The notes under the pieces are model-generated. The model was not told where the DNA came from and searched no databases. It worked only from the letters and a program-made list of their open reading frames with translations. From Corylus avellana (lineage: Eukaryota; Streptophyta; Magnoliopsida; Fagales; Betulaceae), in NCBI RefSeq assembly GCF_901000735.1, contig NC_081549.1:20659584-20723583 (forward strand): a stretch of 64,000 nucleotides of DNA, written 5' to 3'. The position numbers and the translations under genes are program-made. Below are positions 1 through 12,000 of this stretch, piece by piece; the stretch's first letter is position 1, and each line of letters starts with the position of its first letter.

Positions 1-3000
1 AAGGGAAGGGATGCTGTTCCTGATAATGCATCTGTAAATAATTTTGTCTATGAGGTTTGTTTCTTCTTTCACACATGCCTGTCGTTCCTGTATCTGACTG
101 CTGTTTAATTGTTCAATGTTAAAGAGTTCTGTTAGTCTATGTTTTCTATCTTGCTCATGTATGAAGCAATGGGTTGAACAAAAGTTAGCATTTATGTTTA
201 TAAGGAACCAAAGATGGTCCTGTGTTATGTTTTACGTGTGAGCATATGTGATGCAGAGCACCAAACACGAGCCACAGATCACATGAGCTGGATCATTGTT
301 GGGCTTTTTATTAGGTGCATTTTTGTTTCATGATTTATTTTTCAGACGGGTTGTATTGTTTTATTTTGGACTTAATGTTATTTTAGGGTGCCATTAGCCC
401 AAGTGTGGTTAGGATTAGGGTTAGGGTTAAATCTCGTGTCTATTTAAGCCTAGTTTTCTATTGTGGTCGGTAACTTATGGTGAATTGAAGAATTGGATTG
501 GCTGTTGCTGTCTATCTCCTCCCTCTTTCTTCTATATCTTCTCGTTTTTCCCCTCTCCTGAGCTTCTTCTTCTCTTTGGTTTATTTTCTCCCCTCTTCTT
601 GCCTTCTTCTTCTCTGTTTCTTCTTTCTCTTTAAACTTTCTTCCCAAGTGTTTTTGTCCCGCATCAATATGTGCACTATCTTTTCATCTCAAGACTTTTT
701 CTTTTCCATGAATGGTTGATTTTTTCTTAACTGGATTATCTGTGGATAATTAGAATGTGCTTTTCTCTGGAATTATGAATTTCTCAATTTTGTCTTATTT
801 TAGTTAACAAATTGCTTTTGAGCCTTATGTATATGCTTTACCTTTAAATGCATATTCTTTTCAGGTCTCACAATTCCTCTTTCGTCAGAAACACTCAAAG
901 AAGTTCATTCTTGTCCATTGTACGCATGGGTGTAATCGCACAGGATACATGATAGTTAATTATATTATGCGCTCGCATCCAACTTCTGTTACGCAGGTCT
1001 GTTGTTTATTGATCTTGTAAGCTGTTGATTGGTTTTTTTGAATACACATTCCTAAATGTGATCCTTTTTTGGTTTTGCCTATTGTGCAGGCAGTAAAAAT
1101 GTTTGCTGAAGCACGCCCTCCGGGAATCTACAAACCAGACTATATTGATGCCTTGTATACATTTTATCATGAAAGAAAGCCTGAGATGGTTGTTTGCCCA
1201 CCAACTCCAGAGTGGAAAAGGTCTTCAGGTCTTGATCTTAATGGTGAAGCATTGCCAGATGATGATGATGATGGAGTTTCAGCTGCTCCTTTGCAGGTAT
1301 GCATGGTCTTGAAAAATAGTTTGATTTATAGTTTCTGATACTATTTCTCACTATATGAAAGATGTCATAACAAAGGAAGGTGCCACATGATTAGTGGTTT
1401 TGCATGTTTGTCATTTTATTGATCAAGAGAATTAATTGTTCTACTGAAAAGTTTTGCTTTAAGTGGAAAGCAATTTGCATCTGAAAGGGCAATGATAATT
1501 TTCATTTTTCTCAAAAGGCGTTGACCTATCATTTCTTGAATAAACTGGTTTGCGCTTACAAATGTCGACATTATCCTAGAATATGCACCATCTGAGAATT
1601 ATATTTGTCTTCTCAAGTTGTTACAAAGCCTAATAGGTAGGTTATTATCTAGATAGGGTGATAGTTCCACTGATTGCAGCCAGGGGTTGATTTCCTCGTC
1701 CCCCTACTCCTTCCTCTTTGCTACACCCAAGAAAGTTTGCTCCCAAAAATGGCAGATTGAGTGGATGAAGGTCAAGATAAAGGACTGTGAAGAGTTAAAG
1801 GACGAAGATCGTTTGGAGCTCTTGATGAACGTGGAAGATGATTTTCGTTGGGAAAATAAGGTAGCACGGGAGGCGGGGCCGTTGGAGGGCGATGAGGAGG
1901 AGGATCGAAAGGTTGCGTGGTTGAATGAGGTGAAAGAGGATCTTAGCATAACGGTCGCGTGGCCTGGGACTAAGGGCAAGACTATTACGCTGTAGTCCCC
2001 ATGGGTTTTGTGGGGTTTCTTGTGGGTTTTTTGGGCGGGTTCTGGTGGGTTTGTGGGTGACCCTTGGCTTCCCTTTTGGGTCTCTCGTGGGTGCTCCTTG
2101 GAAGTTTAGGGCTTTTTTGGGTGTTTCTTGGCGCTCTCTTTATATGCTTCTTGTGTATTAGGGTTGCGCCCTCTTGGCGTTTTGATATATACAACAATTA
2201 CTTGTCAAAAAAAAAAAAAAAATAATGTTTAGTATATATATTTTTTGGCTCACTCTACCCACAGCATAAGAATGTGATTGTTATTGAGTTACTCTTTCTT
2301 GTCTGATTTTATTGGGTTGCTTCTAGTCCTATGATTGAGCTTAAACAGATATCCAGAGTGCAGTTAAGTTATATTTTCTTGGTTTTCCTTTTCAGGAGTC
2401 ACCACTGAAAAAACATGAATGGAAGATTCAGTTATTCCATAGAAAAATTTGTACAAGCAAATTGTTTCAAGTTAGAATGTTTAACTGTTAAAAAACAATG
2501 GCTAGAAATTTGATGCCAAGTTCATATTCATGACTGTATAATTTTTTTTTTTGGAAGGAAATCTTGTTCTTTGTTGATAGGCTTGTCTGGGAACCTTGTT
2601 AGGGTACCCTATTAGGAGAGTTTTATTTGAGTGGACATAATTGGTAGCTATTTTTTATTTTGTTTTATTTTATTTTATTTTTATAATTCTATAAAACTAC
2701 TGGCAGGTTGCTTTTTCTTGTCAATTTTTGTATGCTTTTCGTTTGACCTTACATATATGTTTTGTTCGTCAGTTTTAACTTGCCTTTATTTGTTTCAGGA
2801 GAATCATGAACAAGATGTAGTGATGACCAATGATGATGTACTAGGAGATGAGATACCTAGGGACCAGCAAGATGCACTGAGGCACTTCTGCTATCAAACA
2901 CTTAAGTTGGGTGCTGGGGTAGGCTCTTCAAATAAATCTCTTCAACTTTTAATGTTTGTGGTTTTTACTTTTTTTGTATATTGAATAGAGGAGCCTTATA

Positions 3001-6000
3001 TTTGGAGACTGGATGCTTTTATTGTTTCTAGTTTTAATTATAACCTTTTCTACATAATTTGCTTTGCAGCTCCCTGAGTATTTATGTTTCTAGAGCTGCT
3101 TCCATCACACCCTTTCCGTGGTTCTAATATCTCTTTTTGATCATTTAGACATCTCTTACGTACATTGTGCTTGCCATGTGGTTTAGTTGTCCGTTGCTAC
3201 TTCATTTGTGTTTGCTAGAGCTTCTTCCAGTACAATTGTTTGATCCTGTTATTTTAATATTCCTGTCAGACGCCCTTAAGGCATTTCCTGCATACTTGCT
3301 ACTTCATCATGTTTTGCCTATTTAATTTACTTGTTATGGTTCATAGTTAACTTCTTTTTTCTTTTTTCTTTTTTTAATTTTTATTTAATGTAGTATATAT
3401 ATCAAAAAGTGTAAAGGGGCACAACACTAATACTTAGGAAGTATACAAGAGAACGCCTAAATAGAAGGAGACATGGTTCATAGTTGTTCTGACTTGGTTT
3501 TACTTTAATTTCAGGCAAGAGGAAACACGCAGTTTCCGGGGTCTCACCCAGTTTCTCTTAACAGGTTCGATTTGTCTGAATCTTTGTTGAAAGTTATTTT
3601 CCTGTGGTTCTTTTCTGTTTTATCAATTAAGCAACTAAAAGTGTGACTGGTTGTGCCTCAACGAACTGGTATGGCTTCATTTGTCCAGCTATCACATTTC
3701 CCAACTTTGTGTGGTAGGCAAAAGTTTTCTTGGAAATAATGTCTATTGTTATTGGTCTTTCTGTTATGCATTTAGGTATGCTAGACTATCGATATATGAA
3801 AGAGAAAACCTAGTAGTAATGCAGCTTGCAATATTGTCAAATGATAATTTACAAAGGTAGTTCTTATCATGTTTACTTTGGTTGCCCGTCATTTTTTGTA
3901 TAAAACAGATATATATATATATATATATATATATTATTTTTTATGAATAATAATTTGTTAAAAGAAAAAGACAAATGTCTCGTACATTTCTGTATATAAA
4001 ACAGATGATTTATGCTCTTTGATTTTATTTTATTATTTTTTTTTTCAATTTCTGTAATATTGCAGGAGGTAGGCGACTGAACTTGGAGCTTGTTGTATAC
4101 TATATAGAAATTTAACTTAAATCACCAATTGGCTCAAAAGTTTAAATTGATAGAAAATTATGAATTTAATCATTTAGTTAATATTCTAGAACTTCCCTTC
4201 ATATGTGGGATTGCACACCACTTAATTTTTTATATTCATAGGAGAAGGCAAGGCCTTCGTACATGAAAAGTGTATGAGAGTGACCCACCCTAAAGGCGTC
4301 TACAATCTAAAAAGCTAACAAGATCTAAAAGATTCGATTGAATCAATCAATTGGTGTCCATTTTCCTCTCCTCAGCTCCTGCCTTTTGTGTAGGGTGGCC
4401 AACGTTTTTCCCTTTTTGTTGGGGTGGACATGGAGTTATTGGGGAGGGAGTTATTATTGAATTTAAGTTCAATGTAATTGACTGAATGTGAGTTTGCAAT
4501 TATTTTGTCTTAAATACTCATCTCCTTGGCAAAGAGAAACTATACCATTGAACTATATCTTTCTATTCTTGATACAGGAGCTAGGCCAGATACTCTCTCT
4601 TTTTCTTTTCTTTTTTTCTTTATTAATTCCAGAGCAGACTTCCCATTTTTTTTTTCAATCTTCATTCAATAATAAAGAAAAATTTGGATTCATATTATTT
4701 ATAAATTACTTGTTATATTGTTCTAATACTACAATCTTGGTTAGTCTTATGTGGCTGTTTTGATGTGCTGCTCCTGCCTTTTTTGATAAGTAATAACCAG
4801 TCTTATTGAAAGCGTAAAGGCGCCCCAAAGTACACTGGGAGTATACAATAGGATCACCTAACTAGAAAGGGAAAAGTGAACAAGAAAGTCATCGTAACTA
4901 ATCGACACCGGGAAGACATACGCCACAATCCAAAGATACAATGTATGAAAGCAATAGGATAATAAGTCTTCCAAGGAACCCTCGAAGTCCTCAAAACACT
5001 TATTATTTCTTCCTCCATAGACACCTAAAAAAGCAAGTAGGCACCATCTTCCAAACCGCAGCACTCCCCCTCCTTCCTGAAGACCACCAATAGGTGAGCA
5101 AATCGAAAACCCGTCTCGGCATCACCCAAGACAACCCAAACCGACCGAAAAATGCGCACCACAAGGCATAAGCTACCTCACAATGAAGAAGAAGATCCAC
5201 CGTCTCCTCATTCCTCTTGCACATACAACACTTGTTCGTCACAATCACATGCCGATTTCCTAGGTTGTCTAGGGTCAGAATTTTACCCAAAGCCGCCAAC
5301 CACACAAAGAAACTTGCCCTCGAAGGAGCTTGTGTACGCCACACACTCTTCCAAGGGAATCGCCTCCCTTCAGTACATGCCAAGGAAGCAAAAATAAGTT
5401 TGACCTTGAAACGGCCTCTTTTGGAGGAAATCCAGCACAACCTATCTTCACACCCTCGTCTCACTCGGGCAGAATGCAACACCTGGAAAAAAGAGGCAAA
5501 CACATCCATCTCCCAATCATGAGCCCTTCTAGAAAAACTAATGTTCCACTGATTAGAGCCACCCGCACCTCCAAATGAGCCGCAACTGAGGCGTCCTTCG
5601 CACAAGCAATACTGAATAAACCAGGGAAAGCTGTCTTAAGAGCCGTAACTCCACACCGCAAATCATGCCAAAAGCGAACCCTAGTCCCGTCCCCCACCTC
5701 AAAACTCATAAAGCCTTGGAAAGTGTCCCACCCTTTCCTAATATTCTTCCGTAACCCTACCCCAAAAGTACCTCCAAGCTCCATAGAGCACCACCCTCCC
5801 CATAAGCTTCCAAACTTCGCATCCACCACAACCCTCCACCAAGCATCTCTTTCCGATCTATAATGCCACGACCATTTTCCTAGTAGGGCGTGATTGAACA
5901 CCATTAAGTTTCTAATACCCAACCTGCCTTCCTTAATCGGAGTGCAAACCTTTGACGACTTCACCAAGTGGTATTTGAACTCTTCGCCTAGCCTACCCCA

Positions 6001-9000
6001 TAAGAAATTGCGCTGTAACTTCTCAATGCGCTTGGCAACGCTAACTGGAATAGGGAAAAGAGACAGATAATAAGTAGGCAAGTTAGCAAGAGTTCTCTTG
6101 ATAAGCGTCACTCTGCCACCCTTCGACAAATATAACCTTTTCCAACCGGCCAACCGACGTTCTATCTTTTCGATAACTCATGCTTAAATAATAACATATT
6201 GTATGTACGTAGAGAATTAGAGAGAAGAAGAATATATAGAGAAATAGGAAAGAAAAGGAACTGAGAATTGGATTTCTGTTAAACTTTCACTATTCAATTA
6301 GTGAAAGCCTGAATTTGTTTAAGTACAATGTCATATCTATATGTCTTTGGGCCTTTCTTGTTTTATTAGGATTAGAACTCTCTACCTCCTGTCATCTTAT
6401 TTGGAACTACCTAATGAAAGACCAATAGACTAACTTGAAACTCTAGAAAACACTCCTAAAACTTAGACACTCCTGGAAAGTACTAGTCAAAGCTTATTTT
6501 GGAAACAGTATTGTAATGCTAAAATAAATTTAGCAGCAACGATGTGAAAGTTACTATTGTCACCGAGTCCTATTTACTCAACTTTTTTGACCATAGACTC
6601 CTTGTGGCATGACATTTGAAATCAATTGGCACTCACAATAAAACAACAGTGTCTCCCATTTTCCATGGCTGCCATAACTTTGCTTCACCATGGGATGGTG
6701 GTTAATATGTAATAGCTGATGAGTACACTAATTGAACACATGATGTGGAACATGTAACTCTGTCTCTGTAATATTGTCTTTAGCATTAAAGTGAATATGG
6801 AACCAGAAACCACATTTTCACGGGTAAAAGAATCTTTTAAAATATAATTGTAGTCCTTTTCTTCTTATGTGACATTGTAATTTATACAGATCAGCAAGGC
6901 GATTTTATTGCAGTTGATTGTGGAAGTTCTTTTCTGTTCAGTCTTCTTCTTGACTCTTATCATCTGTAAGATTGAGTTCCTGTTTTGTGGCATGCAGGGA
7001 CAATTTGCAACTGTTAAGTCAGCGTTATTATTATGCCACATGGAAAGCCGATGGAACACGATATATGATGCTAATAACAATAGATGGATGTTACTTGGTT
7101 GATAGGAGTTTTAATTTTCGGCGGGTCCAGATGAGGTTTCCTTGCAGAAACACAAATGAGGTATGCATGAATATATCTTTGCTTTTGTAATGTTCCTTAT
7201 TTCAAGTTGTGTGCATCGATCTTCTTTTTATAGGTGATATCCAATCTGACATTTTACTCTCTTTTTTTGTTGGCTTGTAAGGCTTTAGCTGATAAGACTC
7301 ATCACTTTACATTACTTGATGGGGAGATGATAATTGATACTTTGCCGGACTCACAGAAGCAAGAGAGAAGATACCTAATCTATGATATGATGGCAATTAA
7401 TTCCGTGTCTATCATAGAGGTTTGATTTAAAACTTCTATAAAAAGAATCATGTTGAATGTATCTCTCTGGTTGGTGCTTATGTTTTTAGTTTATGCTGCA
7501 GTAACTCCTTTACTTTAAACAGTAGCTTTTGACTATATATATGATATAGTGTTTGCGTAAATCCTCAAGTGAATGACTACTTTGAGACCAAGTTTTCTCC
7601 CTTTGACATGATTGTTGTGCCCAAATCCTTTTGACATAAGCACAGCTGTATATCCAGTGTGTCATTGGGAAAGAAGTTTAATCTACTTGAACCTTATCTG
7701 GTAACTTCAACCAAAAATATGTGGAACATTGATATCTTGGTTTGTTTGAGTCTGGGGGTGATGGTTCCAGTCGGGGTAAAAGCAAGAGAGCTCTTGCTGT
7801 GCTATAATGTAGTCCTGGATTTTTTGTGGGCTTTGAATTTCTGTTGTGGGGGGTTTTGCGGGTTTTTCTTTGCTTTTGCTTCTTTTTTCTGTTTTGGTTT
7901 TCTTTTTGTATACTTCCTGTATTCTTAGGGGCGCCTTGCTCTTTTTATGATATTCCTTTTTTTTTTTTGATAAGTAATATTTTATATCAAAAGCGCAGAG
8001 GGGCGCAACCCTAGTACACAGGAAGTATACAAGGGAAACGACTAACTAGAAGAAGAGAAAAGAACAAGAAAATCAAGAAAGCTAATAACTAAAGGAGCGA
8101 GCCAAGCTGCTGTCCATGAGTAGAGGGTATGGAAAAAGAAGGCCGTGAGTTCCTCCAAGGATCGCTCGGAATCCTGAAAGCATCTCTCATTCCTTTCTAA
8201 CCATAAGCACCACACAATGCATTGAGGAACCATTTTCCAAACAACGCCACTCTTGGAGCGACCTCCTGACCACCAACAAGCAAATAATCCCTCCACCTTC
8301 TTAGGCATGACCCAAGACAATCCAAAACGGCTGAAGATGGCGTACCATAAGGATCGAGCGATCTCACAGTGAAGGAACAAATGATCAATAGACTCCCCAT
8401 CATTTTTGCACAAATAACATCTATTGATTATGATAAAATTCCTTTTTCTGAGATTATCAAGAGTGAGAATCTTTCCTAGCGCCGCCGTCCAAGTAAGGAA
8501 AGCCACTCTCGAAGGTGCCTTGGTACCCCAAATACTCTTCCAAGGAAAAGGATCAGCCTCTTTACTTACCAAAACATCATAGAAAGATCTAACATCAAAC
8601 TTCCCTTGTCTAGACGGGATCCACCAAATTCTGTCCTCCCCTCCCCTTCTCATTCTCTGGGAATATAACAGAGTATAGAACGAGGCTAACACTTCCAATT
8701 CCCAATCATGAACCGACCGAAAGAAACTAACATTCCATTGGCGGGTTCCACCCATAATCTCCAAATTGTCGGCAATGGACGCATCTTTAGCATTAGCTAT
8801 ATTGTGAAGGCCTGGGAAAGATTCTTTCAGCGTTATATCTCCACACCAAACATCATCCCAAAATCTTATATGAGACCCATCTCCTGGATCAAATTTAATA
8901 TGTTTAGAGAACAAACGCCACCCCCTCCTAATGTGCCTCCAAAGACCCACCCCATGCGGGCCGGGAGTGTCGACCGAATGCCATCCACCCCACTCAGAAC

Positions 9001-12000
9001 CAAACTTTGCATCCACTACAATTCTCCACCAAGCCTCTCTCTCATGCACATAACGCCATAGCCATTTCCCTAATAGAGCTTGATTAAAGACTCTCAATTT
9101 CCTGATCCCTAAACCACCTTTAGAGATAGGAGAGCATACCTTGTCCCACTTGACCAAATGGTACTTGAACTCTTCGTTGAGACCACCCCAAAAAAAGTCA
9201 CGTTGAAGCTTCTCAATTCGCTTGGCCACTGAAGCAGGTATAGGAAAGAGAGATAATAAATAAGTAGGAAGGTTAGAGAGTGTGCTCTTGATTAAAGTGA
9301 CCCTTCCTCCCTTAGAAAGGTATAACCTTTTCCAACTGGCCAACTTACGCTCAACTTTTTCCAGCGTATCATCCCAAATGTTTTTGGCCTTAAACCGGGC
9401 GCCCAAAGGAAGCCCTAGATATTTCAAAGGCAGGGACGCTATACCACAACCCAAAACCCCTGCCAATTCTTCCATAATAGCCACCTCACCTACCGGAACC
9501 AAGGCTGATTTAGCCATATTCACCTTCATACCTGAGACAGCTTCAAAACAAATGAGAAGAGCTTTAATAGAGCGAATTTGGTCCCTATTTGCCCCACAAA
9601 AGACCAACGTGTCATCTGCAAATAAAAGATGAGAGATGGTGACCCTCTCAGGCAAATTGGCTCCCACAGAAAAGCTCTTTTTATGATATTCCTTTGATTA
9701 CTTATTAAAAAAAAAAGTTCGGTCACNNNNNNNNNNNNNNNNNNNNNNNNNNNNNNNNNNNNNNNNNNNNNNNNNNNNNNNNNNNNNNNNNNNNNNNNNN
9801 NNNNNNNNNNNNNNNNNNNNNNNNNNTTTGATCATTTAGACATCTCTTACGTACATTGTGCTTGCCATGTGGTTTAGTTGTCCGTTGCTACTTCATTTGT
9901 GTTTGCTAGAGCTTCTTCCAGTACAATTGTTTGATCCTGTTATTTTAATATTCCTGTCAGACGCCCTTAAGGCATTTCCTGCATACTTGCTACTTCATCA
10001 TGTTTTGCCTATTTAATTTACTTGTTATGGTTCATAGTTAACTTCTTTTTTCTTTTTTCTTTTTTTAATTTTTATTTAATGTAGTATATATATCAAAAAG
10101 TGTAAAGGGGCGCAACACTAATACTTAGGAAGTATACAAGAGAACGCCTAAATAGAAGGAGACATGGTTCATAGTTGTTCTGACTTGGTTTTACTTTAAT
10201 TTCAGGCAAGAGGAAACACGCAGTTTCCGGGGTCTCACCCAGTTTCTCTTAACAGGTTCGATTTGTCTGAATCTTTGTTGAAAGTTATTTTCCTGTGGTT
10301 CTTTTCTGTTTTATCAATTAAGCAACTAAAAGTGTGACTGGTTGTGCCTCAACGAACTGGTATGGCTTCATTTGTCCAGCTATCACATTTCCCAACTTTG
10401 TGTGGTAGGCAAAAGTTTTCTTGGAAATAATGTCTATTGTTATTGGTCTTTCTGTTATGCATTTAGGTATGCTAGACTATCGATATATGAAAGAGAAAAC
10501 CTAGTAGTAATGCAGCTTGCAATATTGTCAAATGATAATTTACAAAGGTAGTTCTTATCATGTTTACTTTGGTTGCCCGTCATTTTTTGTATAAAACAGA
10601 TATATATATATATATATATATATATTATTTTTTATGAATAATAATTTGTTAAAAGAAAAAGACAAATGTCTCGTACATTTCTGTATATAAAACAGATGAT
10701 TTATGCTCTTTGATTTTATTTTATTATTTTTTTTTTCAATTTCTGTAATATTGCAGGAGGTAGGCGACTGAACTTGGAGCTTGTTGTATACTATATAGAA
10801 ATTTAACTTAAATCACCAATTGGCTCAAAAGTTTAAATTGATAGAAAATTATGAATTTAATCATTTAGTTAATATTCTAGAACTTCCCTTCATATGTGGG
10901 ATTGCACACCACTTAATTTTTTATATTCATAGGAGAAGGCAAGGCCTTCGTACATGAAAAGTGTATGAGAGTGACCCACCCTAAAGGCGTCTACAATCTA
11001 AAAAGCTAACAAGATCTAAAAGATTCGATTGAATCAATCAATTGGTGTCCATTTTCCTCTCCTCAGCTCCTGCCTTTTGTGTAGGGTGGCCAACGTTTTT
11101 CCCTTTTTGTTGGGGTGGACATGGAGTTATTGGGGAGGGAGTTATTATTGAATTTAAGTTCAATGTAATTGACTGAATGTGAGTTTGCAATTATTTTGTC
11201 TTAAATACTCATCTCCTTGGCAAAGAGAAACTATACCATTGAACTATATCTTTCTATTCTTGATACAGGAGCTAGGCCAGATACTCTCTCTTTTTCTTTT
11301 CTTTTTTTCTTTATTAATTCCAGAGCAGACTTCCCATTTTTTTTTTCAATCTTCATTCAATAATAAAGAAAAATTTGGATTCATATTATTTATAAATTAC
11401 TTGTTATATTGTTCTAATACTACAATCTTGGTTAGTCTTATGTGGCTGTTTTGATGTGCTGCTCCTGCCTTTTTTGATAAGTAATAACCAGTCTTATTGA
11501 AAGCGTAAAGGCGCCCCAAAGTACACTGGGAGTATACAATAGGATCACCTAACTAGAAAGGGAAAAGTGAACAAGAAAGTCATCGTAACTAATCGACACC
11601 GGGAAGACATACGCCACAATCCAAAGATACAATGTATGAAAGCAATAGGATAATAAGTCTTCCAAGGAACCCTCGAAGTCCTCAAAACACTTATTATTTC
11701 TTCCTCCATAGACACCTAAAAAAGCAAGTAGGCACCATCTTCCAAACCGCAGCACTCCCCCTCCTTCCTGAAGACCACCAATAGGCGAGCAAATCGAAAA
11801 CCCGTCTCGGCATCACCCAAGACAACCCAAACCGACCGAAAAATGCGCACCACAAGGCATAAGCTACCTCACAATGAAGAAGAAGATCCACCGTCTCCTC
11901 ATTCCTCTTGCACATACAACACTTGTTCGTCACAATCACATGCCGATTTCCTAGGTTGTCTAGGGTCAGAATTTTACCCAAAGCCGCCAACCACACAAAG

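Larger units (their letters stand above)
7730..9715 (+). mobile_element. Plus-strand L1 3' tail, split by a nested L1 (intact at 14421-14671)
   Basis: About 240 bases ending in the L1 3' signature TATACTTCCTGTATTCTTAGG, GCGCCTTGC and GATTACTTATT plus poly-A. In copy 1 it is interrupted after 7959 by the minus-strand L1 at 7960-9673, and its last bases (GATTACTTATT plus A run) resume at 9696-9715. In copy 2 the same tail is uninterrupted, proving the nested order. No coding potential of its own. Confidence 0.8.
3136..9726. repeat. Copy 1 of duplicated capping-enzyme segment
   Basis: From 3136 to the N gap the sequence matches 9827-14680 at a constant offset of 6691 bases up to about 7959. The only large difference is the 1.7-kb L1 insertion at 7960-9673. 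After it, copy 1 resumes and ends at 9726 with the same bases found just before 14681. Point differences I checked: 3421 A versus 10112 G, 5095 T versus 11786 C, 7019 T versus 13710 G. Near identity, a gap of exactly 100 N and the abrupt ends point to two haplotypes placed in series rather than a genomic tandem duplication. Confidence 0.95.

Noticed and set aside
411..430. Interstitial telomeric repeat
   Set aside because: Only about two to three TTAGGG-like units (plant telomeres are TTTAGGG). Too short to claim chromosome fusion or telomere insertion; noted within the LTR-like stretch.
498..719. 73-codon hydrophobic, Ser/Leu/Phe-rich open frame
   Set aside because: It is the translation of a C/T-rich tract in a probable LTR and has no family likeness.
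5152..5578. Plus-strand frames of 81-101 codons (also at 11843-12269)
   Set aside because: They are antisense shadows of the L1 reverse-transcriptase relic on the minus strand.
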